Shown here: positions 52,474-63,085 of the stretch, one piece after another
How the letters are laid out: every line of letters starts with the position of its first letter
How positions within the stretch are numbered: the stretch's first letter is position 1
Source: Niabella beijingensis
GTDB taxonomy: Bacteria > Bacteroidota > Bacteroidia > Chitinophagales > Chitinophagaceae
Length of the DNA stretch: 64,000 nt
Reading direction: 5' to 3'
NCBI RefSeq assembly: GCF_020034665.1
Contig: NZ_JAIQDI010000001.1
Span: 3,162,001 to 3,226,000, forward strand
Made by a program: the position numbers and the translations under genes
Notes under the pieces: model-generated
Told to the model about the DNA's origin: nothing
The model's input: only the letters and a program-made list of their open reading frames with translations
Database searches by the model: none

Positions 52474-54393
52474 ATGAAATCAAGCAATACATTTTTTAAC
52501 ATGAAAGCCGGTGTTCTGTTCCTGGTGTTTTTGCCTGCAGTGTTTGCTTCCTGCAAGAAAGCATTGGATTCGGCACCGGATGGCAAGATCTCACTGGATG
52601 AGGTCTTTTCCGATAGTGTTAAGGTAGCAGCCTATCTGAATACCTGTTATGATAACATGCCGGCCAAGGGCACGCGTTATTTCTTCTGGAGCCGCGGGCC
52701 GGTGGTATGGAGCGATGAAGCCTGGGATACGGATGCAGAAGCCGAGCCCACGCTTTCCGCAGGTCGTATGTACAGCGGTAATGCGGCGGCTTCCAATCAC
52801 CCGGCGATGGATGTCAGTGCCGATGCAGGAAATGGCAGCTACTGGGCGCGCTACTGGAATGCTATTTATAACTGCAGTTATTTTTTAAGCCGTATCCGCG
52901 ATGTGACCGCTGTCGACGCATCCGTGCGTAACCGCTGGAAAGCGGAAGCACACGCGCTGCGGGCGTATTATTATTCCGAGCTGTTAAAATGGTTTGGAGC
53001 GGTATTGCCCATCCAGAGCGCCCCCTACAATTACAAAGATGATTTTACCAGTCTGAAAAAGGCTTCTTATTATGAAGTGACAAAGTTCATTATTGCCGAT
53101 TGTGATTCCGCACTGGCCACCGGGGAGCTGCCCTGGAGGATCGATAATCCCGGGGAGGCGGGCCGTGTGCAAAAAGCGCTGGCCGAGGCCATAAAGTCAA
53201 AGATGATCCTTTTTGCTGCCAGTCCGCTCAATAACGGCGGACAGGACTACTGGCAGGAGGCCTATCAGATCAACAAAGCCTCCCTGCAACACCTGAGGGA
53301 TAACGGGTATGCCTTGTATAACAAGGTAAACTTCCCGCAGACCTATCTTGCGGACAACGCCTTTATCGGACCTGATAAAAACGAAAAGGCCGCCTTGTAC
53401 AATGAATATTTTACACAGTCCATGGCCTACGCCAATCAGCCCGTGGATAAAGAAACCATTTACCAGAGCCGGGACGGACAGGGAAATATATGGGATATTG
53501 ACGGCATCGGTGCACAGGATGGCTATAAATCCGGCACCTGTCCATCGCAGGAACTGGTGGATGCTTACGAAACAACGAATGGACTGCCCGTATTGGATCT
53601 GGCCAATCCGTACCTGGATGAGCAGCACCTGGAGCCTAATTACAACCCGGATAATAAACAGTACGATCCGGCCAGGCCCTATGAGAACCGGGATCCCCGT
53701 TTTTATGCCTCTATCTACTACAACGGTTCTAAACGGTATTGCCTGTGGAATTTTGATGAGGCGCCGGAATCACCGGAGAACTACCCGGCAGCCAAGGGGG
53801 TTCGTACACGCATCATTGCCACCTATGTGGGAGAACCGCAGACGGGAATCGATCCCGCAGTGCGGAAGGCAACAAGGACAGGCTATTTTGAACGGAAATT
53901 CCTGCATCCCACCAGCAGCAATAACAATGTGGTGGGCGGTGCCAACTGGAAGCTCTTCCGTCTCGGCGAAGTGCTCCTCAATTTTGCCGAAGCCGCTGCG
54001 GAAGCCGGTCAGCTGGGTGAAGCGGCTGAAGCAGTAAACGAAATAAGAAGAAGGGTGGGCATGCCCGATCTGCCGGCCGGCCTGTCAAAGGAACAGCTGA
54101 TCCTGCGTGTCCGTCATGAGCGCCGGGTAGAACTGGCCATGGAAGAGAACCGTTATTTTGATGTACGCCGCTGGACAAGCCCGGGAGGCGATCTGGCCAA
54201 AACAGACAAGTGGATCACCGCGGCGGAGATCAAACGCAATGCCAATGGCAGCTATAGTTTCGGACGCCGTGTTGTACGGCCTACTCCGAGGGCCTGTTAT
54301 ACCAACAAGTTCCTGTGGTTGCCCATTCCCCTGAACGAAGCAAGCATTCTTTTGAGCAATACCGGTGTGAACTGGCAAAATCCCGGCTGGTAA
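52474..54393 (+). CDS. SusD/RagB family lipoprotein
   Basis: 639 residues. The lipobox is AVFASCKKALD; the true start may be the internal ATG at 52501 (MKAGVLFLVFL), which gives a shorter signal. RagB/SusD features: EAHALRAYYYSELLKWFGAV (about 155-175), a large binding lobe (about 200-480), and the C-terminal helix RHERRVELAMEENRYFDVRRW, ending GVNWQNPGW. It forms the lid for the SusC encoded 72 bp upstream. Similar to the SusD at 57.5 kb, especially DKETIYQ, CPSQELVDAYE and the identical last residues. Confidence 0.95.
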   Translation: MKSSNTFFNMKAGVLFLVFLPAVFASCKKALDSAPDGKISLDEVFSDSVKVAAYLNTCYDNMPAKGTRYFFWSRGPVVWSDEAWDTDAEAEPTLSAGRMYSGNAAASNHPAMDVSADAGNGSYWARYWNAIYNCSYFLSRIRDVTAVDASVRNRWKAEAHALRAYYYSELLKWFGAVLPIQSAPYNYKDDFTSLKKASYYEVTKFIIADCDSALATGELPWRIDNPGEAGRVQKALAEAIKSKMILFAASPLNNGGQDYWQEAYQINKASLQHLRDNGYALYNKVNFPQTYLADNAFIGPDKNEKAALYNEYFTQSMAYANQPVDKETIYQSRDGQGNIWDIDGIGAQDGYKSGTCPSQELVDAYETTNGLPVLDLANPYLDEQHLEPNYNPDNKQYDPARPYENRDPRFYASIYYNGSKRYCLWNFDEAPESPENYPAAKGVRTRIIATYVGEPQTGIDPAVRKATRTGYFERKFLHPTSSNNNVVGGANWKLFRLGEVLLNFAEAAAEAGQLGEAAEAVNEIRRRVGMPDLPAGLSKEQLILRVRHERRVELAMEENRYFDVRRWTSPGGDLAKTDKWITAAEIKRNANGSYSFGRRVVRPTPRACYTNKFLWLPIPLNEASILLSNTGVNWQNPGW

Positions 54394-54433
54394 AAGAATA
54401 AAATAAGTTTAATGATTGATAACAAAGCATCAC

Positions 54434-57400
54434 ATGAAGTATAAATCAATTATCAGGATCATCGCACTGCTGCTTTTTATATGGTGCCGGCACACTGATG
54501 CCTGCGCACAGCAAACCTCCCTTGTGGTAAAAGGAAGGGTTGCCGACGAGTGGAACCAGCCGGTATCCGGTGCTGCGGTCAATTCTGCCAACGGCAAAAA
54601 CGGAACCACAACCAATAGCGCCGGGGAATACGTGCTGACCGTGAACGACAACAGTTCGTTTTTTACTGTTGAGAAAACCGGATATAAAACCCGGACCCTG
54701 GAAGTAAAGGAAGAAGACCGTATCGATGTAAAACTGGAAGCCGATGTGCATCAGGAATACGAAACGGTGGAGCTGGGATATACGCAGCAGCTGCGCAAGC
54801 GGGTTTCGGGTGCGGTGGCAACCGTAAACGGGGAAGTGCTGGAACGGGCGCCTGTGGCTAATTTTACGCAAACCCTTGCCGGCCGGTTGCCGGGACTGAC
54901 CACCATGGAAACGTTCTCCGAACTGTCGAGGGCCACTACAGATATTTATGTGCGGGGTTTTAATTCCATCCGGAAGAACGGGCCGCTGGTGGTGATCGAC
55001 GGGATCCCCGTATCATATAATTCCAGCCAGAGCCTGGAATATATTTCGCCGAATGAAATTGAATCGGTGAGCCTGCTGAAAGATGCTGCTACTCAGGCTA
55101 TCTATGGCATCCAGGGTGCCAACGGGGTGCTGGTGATCAAAACAAAACGGGGAATAAAAGGGCAGCTGAAAGTGTACAGCACCTTTGATGAATCTGTACA
55201 ACAGGTTACCACAAGGCCCGCTTTCTTTAATGCTGCTGAATACGCAACACTTAAAAACCAGGCTGCAAAGAATGATGGTACGGAACTTCCCTTTACAGAT
55301 GCACAGATCCAGCAATACCGGTCGGGCGCCAACCCGGGTTTGTACCCGAGCACAGACTGGTATGATTATTTTGTAAAGGACCTGGCGAACATGCAACGCG
55401 CCAGTGTGAATCTTACGGGTGGTAACGACCGGGTCCAGTTCTATTCCAACGTAAACCTGATGCACCAGGGCGGCTATTTTAAAACAGATCAAACCAAATA
55501 TGATCCCGATGCGAACAATGTATGGGTGAATTACCGCACCAATGTGGATATGGTCATCAACAAATACCTGAAGACCTTTATACGGCTGGCCGGTAATGTA
55601 AAACGGGAACGGACGCCCGGCTCCGGTAATTCCACCGTTTACAGCAGCATCTTTCAGCTTCCCCCCAATCTTTATGGACCTGTGACACCCGATGGACAGG
55701 TGGTTGCCACCAATACCATCGAAAGCCCGACCTACGGAATGCTGAACCGTTCCGGGTATTACCGGCACACGGTCACCAACACCACATCGCAGTTTGGTGT
55801 GGATGTGGATCTGGGTTTTTTGACAAAGGGCCTGAACCTTACCGGGTTGTTTGCCTACCAGACCAATTCTGTGGGAAGTCTGGGAACTACACAGGATTAT
55901 GAACGCTATATAAGATCGGCGAACCTGGATACACTCGCATTTACAAGGCTTGGAAGCAGTATCAATGAGCCGCTTAAGTACAGTAAAAACCATTCCTATT
56001 ACTATCATTTATCCTATAAGGCCGACCTGAATTATGAACGGAGCTTCGGGCTGCATGATGTGCGCGCCATGGCCTATATGTTTTATCAGAACCTGACAAA
56101 AGCCGACAATGCCTCTCCGGGTCTGCTGCCGTATAACCGCGTCAGCACCGGGGCGGAACTGGACTATGCGTATAATGAAAGATACCTGGTAAAACTGGAC
56201 TGGGGCTATTCGGGATCTGAGCAGTATGCACGGAATAAGCGGTATACCGGTACTCCTGCTGCATCCGTTGGATGGGTGGTGTCCAATGAATCTTTTTTGC
56301 ACGGACTGAACTGGCTGAGTCTGCTCAAATTGCGGGCGGCTTACGGAAGAACAGCAAATGATCAAAGCGGTTTAAGCCGGTTTGCCTACCTGAATGATAT
56401 CCGGCTGGGCGGCGGAGGTCCCATCGGATCCCTTCAATACCTGATCACAGAAAATAAAATGGCCAACCCGGATATCACCGCGGAGACCTCGGTAAAAAGA
56501 AACCTGGGTATTGATCTGGGGTTGTTCAATGCAGTTACGGTGAGCGCCGATCTGTTTCATGAACGCATGGAAGACATGGTTGTGGGTGCAACCGGCACCA
56601 TCCCTGCGTACCAGGGAGTGCCCCTTGCAGGATACCCGCAACTAAACTCCGGGATCTTTGAAAATAAAGGCTACGAAATTTCAATCAGCTTTAAAAAACA
56701 ATTGAAGAAGGACCTGGGTTTTATGATCGGAGGAATGTATAGTTATGCAAAGAACACCGTCATCAGTGTGAATGAAGCAACACTGACCAGCGACTATGTA
56801 TACCGGAAAAAACAGGAAGGTTATTCTGTAGGCCAGGTGTGGGGCTACCTCGTAGACAAGAGCAATGGCAACGGCTATTTTAATACACCGGAAGAGTTGA
56901 ACGGAAACCAACTGGATCATACCCGGGTGGGCAATCCCCGGTTGGGAGATCTGAAATATACGGACCTTAACCATGACGGGATCATTGACGACCGGGATGT
57001 GGCGCCGATCGGTACCGGTGCCCTTCCCCGTGTTGTGTATGCATTTAACGGGGGCATAAATTTCAGATCGTTCGAACTGAATTTTCTTTTCCAGGGCAGC
57101 GGGCAGTATCAGACAATTGAAAGCGGGATGGGTGTTTATGAAACATTCAACGACGGGGTCTTTGGCTCCCTGCACCGCAATGCCTGGACACCGGAGCGCT
57201 ACCAGAGCGGCGCACCAATTACAGCCCCGGCATTGTCGCTTACCAGCAGCAGCAGCCACCAGCCCAGCGATTATTATATTACAGACCGGTCGTACCTGCG
57301 GCTGAAGAATGCAGAACTATCCTATGCATTGCCGCGTGCGGTTTTGAATGCAATGCATATACAGCAGGTGAAACTGCTGTTAAGCGGACAAAACCTGATC

Positions 57401-57505
57401 ACCTGGGATAAGATGCGGTCTGATGATTATGGCCCCGAAGGAGGCGGCTATAGTGGGTTCCCGGTATACCGTGTGTACAATATCGGGATTAAGGTGACCT
57501 TTTAA
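54434..57505 (+). CDS. SusC/RagA TonB-linked outer membrane protein
   Basis: 1023 residues from the ATG at 54434; a TTG at 54416 is rejected because the ATG gives a normal signal, MKYKSIIRIIALLLFIWC. CarboxypepD_reg-like domain at about 30-105 (LVVKGRVADEWNQPVSGAAV), plug at about 110-230 (VELGYTQQLRKRVSGAVATV, LLKDAATQAIYGIQGANGVLVIKTK) and a barrel ending YNIGIKVTF. Variation from the usual VVVGYG motif to VELGYT is notable but conservative. It follows the previous SusD by 40 bp, so both SusCD pairs form one transcript. Ligand probably a second GAG-derived or proteoglycan-derived oligosaccharide. Confidence 0.95.
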   Translation: MKYKSIIRIIALLLFIWCRHTDACAQQTSLVVKGRVADEWNQPVSGAAVNSANGKNGTTTNSAGEYVLTVNDNSSFFTVEKTGYKTRTLEVKEEDRIDVKLEADVHQEYETVELGYTQQLRKRVSGAVATVNGEVLERAPVANFTQTLAGRLPGLTTMETFSELSRATTDIYVRGFNSIRKNGPLVVIDGIPVSYNSSQSLEYISPNEIESVSLLKDAATQAIYGIQGANGVLVIKTKRGIKGQLKVYSTFDESVQQVTTRPAFFNAAEYATLKNQAAKNDGTELPFTDAQIQQYRSGANPGLYPSTDWYDYFVKDLANMQRASVNLTGGNDRVQFYSNVNLMHQGGYFKTDQTKYDPDANNVWVNYRTNVDMVINKYLKTFIRLAGNVKRERTPGSGNSTVYSSIFQLPPNLYGPVTPDGQVVATNTIESPTYGMLNRSGYYRHTVTNTTSQFGVDVDLGFLTKGLNLTGLFAYQTNSVGSLGTTQDYERYIRSANLDTLAFTRLGSSINEPLKYSKNHSYYYHLSYKADLNYERSFGLHDVRAMAYMFYQNLTKADNASPGLLPYNRVSTGAELDYAYNERYLVKLDWGYSGSEQYARNKRYTGTPAASVGWVVSNESFLHGLNWLSLLKLRAAYGRTANDQSGLSRFAYLNDIRLGGGGPIGSLQYLITENKMANPDITAETSVKRNLGIDLGLFNAVTVSADLFHERMEDMVVGATGTIPAYQGVPLAGYPQLNSGIFENKGYEISISFKKQLKKDLGFMIGGMYSYAKNTVISVNEATLTSDYVYRKKQEGYSVGQVWGYLVDKSNGNGYFNTPEELNGNQLDHTRVGNPRLGDLKYTDLNHDGIIDDRDVAPIGTGALPRVVYAFNGGINFRSFELNFLFQGSGQYQTIESGMGVYETFNDGVFGSLHRNAWTPERYQSGAPITAPALSLTSSSSHQPSDYYITDRSYLRLKNAELSYALPRAVLNAMHIQQVKLLLSGQNLITWDKMRSDDYGPEGGGYSGFPVYRVYNIGIKVTF

Positions 57506-57540
57506 AAACTGAAGCATCGTTAATCTGAAATTCTCTTGAT

Positions 57541-59373
57541 ATGAAATCTATATTATTGAATAATGGAGAAAAACGCGCATTAACCGGCCGCCCGCTTGTT
57601 GCTGTTTTTTGTAAACGGCGGCTGTTATGGTGTTGTTTCCTGGGGTTGTTGATTACAGGGGCCTGCAACAAACAGCTGGATCTCCCGTCCGATGGCAGAC
57701 TGGGCTCTGTTGAAGAAGCGTTTACGGACTATAACCGTGTAAGGGGCTACCTGAATTCCTGTTATGGTTATTGTCCCGAACCCTCCATGGACCGCGCCTC
57801 TTATACAGATGAAGCGGAAGATGCCGATGCTATTACCTCCGGGTCCAACTTTCTGATCTGGTACCGTGGCACGATCACCGCATCCACCTATGCCACCTAT
57901 TCCTCCGACGGAAGTCCCTGGACCAACCTCTTTCAGGGAATTTATAAATGCAATACTTTTTTAAAACAGATCAAAACGGCCACCGCAATTGTATCGGACG
58001 AAGAAAAGGCCGGCTGGATCGCGCAGGCGCATACCCTGCGGGCGCTCTATTATCTGCAGCTGATCAAACGTTACGGAGGGGTACCTGTTTTTAAGGAGCC
58101 GCTGGAACTGAACCATGACTTTTCTCAGGACCACCGGGCAACATTCGGAGAAGTGGTGCGGTTTATCCTTGCAGATTGTGATTCGGCCCTTGCGGCACCT
58201 GATACTCAAACCGGTTTTTCCTGGAATATTTATGATAACCAGTTCGGCATTATGAACCGAGCGGTACCCTATGCCATAAAGTCGCAGGCGGTTACTTATG
58301 CCGTAAGTCCCTTGTGGGCAGATGGCAGCATTACACTGGAGGAAGCCACCCGGATTACCGGGGAAGCCTTGTTCCGGTGCCTGGCCAACGGCTATCAGCT
58401 CTTTGATGTGGAGCCTTCTCCCTCCGCTGCGCAGAACGCTTATGCATTTTATTTTATCACGAGTTCGAACGATAAGCGATCGGTAGACAAAGAGACGATC
58501 TACCAGCGCGGCAGCCAGATGCAGGTCTGGCGGGATGCAGGCATGCCATCCACTCCCAATATGACCAAGGCCGGCCCCTGTCCCACACAGGACCTGGTGG
58601 ATGCCTATGAGATGGCCAACGGGGAACCTCCCATAACCGGTTACAGTGATGCGGATCACCTGGTTCCTGTCATTAATCCCGCATCCGGCTATGATCCGGA
58701 AAACCCTTATGCAGGACGTGATCCCCGTTTTTATGCATCGGTGTATTATAACGGTGCCGTACGATACCTGAATCAACCAGCGGGAAAAAAAGTGGCTGCT
58801 TATGAAGGCGGGGCAGATGGTATCTCCGCCTCGGACCGCCGGTTTACCCGCACTGGTTATTATCAGCGCAAATTCAACAATTCACAATCCGGCCAGGGTA
58901 ATAACGCGGATGGCGCCATCCGGCTCCTGCGGCTGGGCGAGCTCTACCTCAATTTTGCAGAAGTAGCTTATCAGGCGGGCGGACCTGACGAACCGGTTTC
59001 CATTGATGGCACGGCGATGACGGCAAGGGAAGCGGTGAATGCCATCCGGAAACGCGCAGGTATGCCGGGCTTTCCCGCAGGAATGAGCAAGGAGGCATTC
59101 GAAAAGAAATACCGCAATGAACGGCGGATCGAACTGGCCTTTGAAGAGCACCGGTTCTTTGATGTGCGCCGCTGGAAACTACTGGGCACCTCCGATAAAT
59201 TTGTAACGGGCATGCGCATCAGACAAAACGGAAATAACCTTACCTATACCCGTTTCAGGTTCTCAAACAGGGGAAGCACTGCCGACCGGTTCCTGATGTA
59301 TCCTATCGACCAGAGCGAAGTGGATAAGATCATCGGGCTTTCCGGTGTGAACTGGCAGAACCCCGGCTGGTAG
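57541..59373 (+). CDS. SusD/RagB family lipoprotein
   Basis: 610 residues. A long N-terminal segment precedes the hydrophobic signal, ending in the lipobox LLITGACNKQLDLPSDG (Cys about 42). SusD blocks: AQAHTLRALYYLQLIKRYGGVPV (about 160-182), CPTQDLVDAYEMANG, and the signature RNERRIELAFEEHRFFDVRRWK, ending GVNWQNPGW. It follows its SusC by 35 bp and precedes the GH20 gene by 44 bp. Paralogous to the SusD at 52.5 kb. An internal start closer to the signal core is possible. Confidence 0.95.
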   Translation: MKSILLNNGEKRALTGRPLVAVFCKRRLLWCCFLGLLITGACNKQLDLPSDGRLGSVEEAFTDYNRVRGYLNSCYGYCPEPSMDRASYTDEAEDADAITSGSNFLIWYRGTITASTYATYSSDGSPWTNLFQGIYKCNTFLKQIKTATAIVSDEEKAGWIAQAHTLRALYYLQLIKRYGGVPVFKEPLELNHDFSQDHRATFGEVVRFILADCDSALAAPDTQTGFSWNIYDNQFGIMNRAVPYAIKSQAVTYAVSPLWADGSITLEEATRITGEALFRCLANGYQLFDVEPSPSAAQNAYAFYFITSSNDKRSVDKETIYQRGSQMQVWRDAGMPSTPNMTKAGPCPTQDLVDAYEMANGEPPITGYSDADHLVPVINPASGYDPENPYAGRDPRFYASVYYNGAVRYLNQPAGKKVAAYEGGADGISASDRRFTRTGYYQRKFNNSQSGQGNNADGAIRLLRLGELYLNFAEVAYQAGGPDEPVSIDGTAMTAREAVNAIRKRAGMPGFPAGMSKEAFEKKYRNERRIELAFEEHRFFDVRRWKLLGTSDKFVTGMRIRQNGNNLTYTRFRFSNRGSTADRFLMYPIDQSEVDKIIGLSGVNWQNPGW

Positions 59374-59417
59374 CAGTCTAAAACGTTGTATCTATTGATC
59401 ATCACAATAATTTAAAC

Positions 59418-61004
59418 ATGTCTTATTTCCGTTTTTTAAAACCAGGCTTTCTGCAACTGCTGTTGCTCTGTATTCCCTTCACGGCTGCTGTACAGGAACT
59501 TTCTGTTATACCCCAACCGGCAGCTGCTACGGTAACAAATACTGCTACGGTACTGCCCGCAAAAATGTTCCGGAATATCTATACCAATGCCGGGCTGGGC
59601 AGATCATACATCCTGTCCGTATTCGGGGAATTGGGTATAGCCGCGGGCTTTACAAACGAAAAGAAAAATGCCGGGATCGAACTGCTCCTGGATACAAAAC
59701 AAAAAGGTAAAAAAGGCGGGTACATGCTGGACCTGGCGGCTTCCGTAAAAAATAAGATCACGATAACTGCCAATACAACCGAAGGACTTTTAAACGGCCT
59801 GCAAACACTGCGTCAGCTGATCGGCCGCGATGGCAGCAGCATCCATGCCCCCGGATGCCGGGTATCCGACACCCCGGAATTTTCCTGGCGGGCCTTTATG
59901 CTGGACGAAAGCCGGCATTTTCATGGTATGGCAACCGTAAAAAAACTGCTGGATGAAATGGCCCGTCTTAAGATGAATATCTTTCACTGGCACCTGGTAG
60001 ATGATCCGGGCTGGCGGATCGAGATCAGAAAATACCCGCTGCTGACAACGATCGGCTCCAAACGCGATCATTCACATACCAATCTTTCCTGGCAGCAATG
60101 GGATAGCTTATTCCCTGGCAGAAAGATGTTTTATACGCAGGCAGAACTGAAGGAAATGGTACGCTATGCCGCCGACCGCGGTATCCGGATCATCCCCGAG
60201 ATCGAAGTGCCGGGGCATGCCTCCGCTTCCATCTACGCCTATCCCTGGCTGGGTTCCAGCAGCAGCAAGGAAAAAAAGCTGGTTTATGGGGATCTGTACA
60301 ATATTACCGACCCCAGGGTGGAAGGGTTCATTCATGATGTGCTGGATGAGGTGCTGGCCATCTTCCCTTCAAAAATAATTCACATCGGAGGTGATGAAGC
60401 AAACTATACCCACTGGAAGAACCGGGAAGATATTACCGCCTTTATGAAAAAGCATGATATCCCTACACACTCCGACCTGCAGGTATGGGCCATTAACCGG
60501 CTCTCACGGTACCTGGCAGGCAAAGGAGCAAAGATGATCGGATGGAATGAAATTACCGGCGATAACATCCGGCTGGAAGCGCATGTGAAGGCAAGTGAAA
60601 AAGAAAAACTGGCACCGGGCACGATCGTGCAGTTCTGGGATGGTGAAGTAAGCCTGGTCAATAAGGCCATTCATAATGGTTTTGATGTGGTCAATTCCGA
60701 CAGGCATTACACATACCTCGATTACAGTTATGAAACCACACCGCTGGAAAAAGCCTATGCCTTCAACCCGGTTCCGGAAGGACTTTCTGGCACCGATACG
60801 GAAAAGATACTGGGCCTGGGTTGTCAGATGTGGGGAGAAGCCATCCCGGATACCAACCGGTTGTATTACCAGGTCTTCCCGAGAATCGCTGCTATGGCGG
60901 AATGCGCATGGACGGCTCCCGCCCGGAAAGATTATTCCGGCTTTACCGAACGGTTAAAAAAAATGGAAACGATCTGGAAAAGCTATGGATACTGGAAGCT
61001 GTAG
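59418..61004 (+). CDS. Beta-N-acetylhexosaminidase (GH20)
   Basis: 528 residues. Signal peptide at about 1-25, small GH20b domain at about 28-150, TIM barrel at about 155-510. The catalytic pair Asp326-Glu327 lies in HIGGDEANYTHWK; substrate-binding blocks FHWHLVDDPGWRIEI, PEIEVPGHA and GLGCQMWGEA are typical. The enzyme removes terminal GlcNAc or GalNAc by substrate-assisted catalysis. In this locus it would act on desulfated GAG fragments or on N-glycans of proteoglycans. It lies directly downstream of the tandem SusCD pairs and 47 bp before the next gene. Confidence 0.95.
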   Translation: MSYFRFLKPGFLQLLLLCIPFTAAVQELSVIPQPAAATVTNTATVLPAKMFRNIYTNAGLGRSYILSVFGELGIAAGFTNEKKNAGIELLLDTKQKGKKGGYMLDLAASVKNKITITANTTEGLLNGLQTLRQLIGRDGSSIHAPGCRVSDTPEFSWRAFMLDESRHFHGMATVKKLLDEMARLKMNIFHWHLVDDPGWRIEIRKYPLLTTIGSKRDHSHTNLSWQQWDSLFPGRKMFYTQAELKEMVRYAADRGIRIIPEIEVPGHASASIYAYPWLGSSSSKEKKLVYGDLYNITDPRVEGFIHDVLDEVLAIFPSKIIHIGGDEANYTHWKNREDITAFMKKHDIPTHSDLQVWAINRLSRYLAGKGAKMIGWNEITGDNIRLEAHVKASEKEKLAPGTIVQFWDGEVSLVNKAIHNGFDVVNSDRHYTYLDYSYETTPLEKAYAFNPVPEGLSGTDTEKILGLGCQMWGEAIPDTNRLYYQVFPRIAAMAECAWTAPARKDYSGFTERLKKMETIWKSYGYWKL

Positions 61005-61051
61005 CCTTACCGCAGAAGAGGATACCAATTGATCGCATTGAAAAAATAAAA

Positions 61052-63055
61052 ATGATGAAACTCTGTTTATTCCTGTTCCTTTTGTTTTTGATCCGTACAA
61101 CACTGATGGCGCAAAGCACTGCACCTGCTGCAAAACAGGAAGCAGAGTACAGGGATCTTTTTTCGGATACCTGGGTGGCGACGGATGCTTTGGGACGTAC
61201 GATGCCGGATGCCCGGACAGCAGGCCCGGTTAAAAAAGACAAACGCCGTGTTGTGGGTATCTTTTATATCACCTGGCACAGCGACAACCTGGCGGATCTT
61301 AAAAGCCCTTACTCGGGAGACGTAACAAAGGTACTGACTGCAAACCCCGAAGCCCGTTTGGATGCGAAACATCCGGCTTGGAAGGAGGGCTCCTTCCATT
61401 GGGGAGAACCGGAAATGGGCTACTTCCTGAGTAAGGATGAGTATGTGATCCGTAAGGATATGTCGATGCTGGCCGATGCGGGTGTGGATGTACTGATCAT
61501 GGATGTTACAAATGCCGTTCGGTACTGGAGTGAATGGGATACGGTCTTTACCGTGATGCAGAAAATGAAAAAGGAAGGAAATAAGGTGCCGGAATTCTGT
61601 TTCTGGGCGTTTAACGGACCGGTGATCACGGTTGTGCAGGATCTGTATGATAAGATCTATAAGGAAAATAAATACAACGATCTTTGGTTCTACTGGGAGG
61701 GAAAACCACTGCTGCTGTATAACGGCGACCCGGGAGTGGATGCTAACGGGAAAGGCGTGAACAACCCGAACCCGCACTATGACAGTGCTGCTGTTACGGA
61801 TAAGAACCATCCGCATTACGGCGATCCGGACTACACATCAAAATTTTATAAAGACTATACAAAAGATATAAAAAAGTTTTTTACACTGCGTACGATGTGG
61901 TGGGGATATTATAAATGGGCCGGCCGCCGTTTTGTAGGAACGGAGGACAACTGGAGCTTTGGATATGATATGGGCAATAAGCACGTAAAGATTATGCCTC
62001 CTGACAGTTTGCTGTCGCTGCATAACGGAAGACGCGAGGAAGCTGCCGTTACGCCGGCTCAGCATCCGATGTCGCTGGTAGGCAAGTCCTGGTCGAGAAA
62101 GACCGGTGAGCCGGAATTGAATGCGTACGACCTTCCGGACTCGGCCTATGTGCCCTGGCTGAAGAAAAAAGTGGCACACCCAGAAGGTTATGGCATCTAT
62201 TTCCAGGAGCGATGGGAAGAAGCGCTGAAATCGGATCCGGAGTTCCTGTACCTGAATGACTGGAATGAATGGACGGCAGGTAAATACCAGCCGGAAGCGG
62301 GCAAAACATTCCAGTTTATGCGCCGGGATAACCCGTTCTTTTTTGTGGATCAGTATAATTCCGAATTTAACCGGACGATGCAGCCGATGAAAGGCGGCTA
62401 TACGGATAACTATTACATGCAGATGGCGCAGAACATCCGCCGGTATACCGGGGTACGGTCCATACCCGAACTCAAGGGATTTACACCGGTGAAAATTGAC
62501 GGCCGGTTTGACGACTGGGAAAGAATGACCGCAGAATACCGGGATACAAAAGGCGATGTATTCCATCGCAGTCATAAAGGATACGGGGGCACTTTTTATA
62601 CGGACAGCTCCGGGCGCAACGACATTGTCGCCTGCAAAGTAGCGGTAGATAAGAAAAATATTTTCTTTTACGCAGCAGCGGCTGATGCACTCAGCCCTTC
62701 TTCCGGCAATAACTGGATGTTGCTGCTTATCGATGCAGATAACAACGCTGCAACCGGCTGGCATGGTTATGATTTCCTGATCAATAAGAAGGTAAAAGAT
62801 GATCAGACCACCACGCTGATGCGTTACGATTCCGGAGTATGGAAAGAGCAGGCGCAGCTGCAATACCGCAGCAATGGTAATGCGCTGGAACTGGCCGTAC
62901 CCCGCCGGTTGCTGGGACTTACCGGTAACGCATTCGTAATGGATTACCACTGGAGTGACAATGCAACGGATACGGAGGAGCTGATCACATTATGTACGAC
63001 CGGTGATAACGCACCCAACCGGCGGTTTAATTATCGTTGTATCTGGAAAAAATAA
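61052..63055 (+). CDS. Glycoside hydrolase family 71/99-like protein
   Basis: 667 residues from the ATG at 61052 (a second ATG is adjacent at 61055); a longer frame reaching 60821 overlaps the GH20 gene and is rejected. Signal peptide MMKLCLFLFLLFLIRTTLMAQ. The barrel begins with RRVVGIFYITWHSDN and has DVLIMDVTNAV, FWAFNGPVI and EFLYLNDWNEWTAGKY, matching the Bacteroidota GH71/99-like group. A C-terminal domain from about 495 (TPVKIDGRFDDWERM) looks like a DOMON or CBM9-like carbohydrate-binding domain. GH99 enzymes are endo-mannosidases and GH71 are glucanases; the activity of this group is not certain. Confidence 0.82.
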   Translation: MMKLCLFLFLLFLIRTTLMAQSTAPAAKQEAEYRDLFSDTWVATDALGRTMPDARTAGPVKKDKRRVVGIFYITWHSDNLADLKSPYSGDVTKVLTANPEARLDAKHPAWKEGSFHWGEPEMGYFLSKDEYVIRKDMSMLADAGVDVLIMDVTNAVRYWSEWDTVFTVMQKMKKEGNKVPEFCFWAFNGPVITVVQDLYDKIYKENKYNDLWFYWEGKPLLLYNGDPGVDANGKGVNNPNPHYDSAAVTDKNHPHYGDPDYTSKFYKDYTKDIKKFFTLRTMWWGYYKWAGRRFVGTEDNWSFGYDMGNKHVKIMPPDSLLSLHNGRREEAAVTPAQHPMSLVGKSWSRKTGEPELNAYDLPDSAYVPWLKKKVAHPEGYGIYFQERWEEALKSDPEFLYLNDWNEWTAGKYQPEAGKTFQFMRRDNPFFFVDQYNSEFNRTMQPMKGGYTDNYYMQMAQNIRRYTGVRSIPELKGFTPVKIDGRFDDWERMTAEYRDTKGDVFHRSHKGYGGTFYTDSSGRNDIVACKVAVDKKNIFFYAAAADALSPSSGNNWMLLLIDADNNAATGWHGYDFLINKKVKDDQTTTLMRYDSGVWKEQAQLQYRSNGNALELAVPRRLLGLTGNAFVMDYHWSDNATDTEELITLCTTGDNAPNRRFNYRCIWKK

Positions 63056-63085
63056 TTTCCGGTATGCGGCTAAAAACAGGAATAT

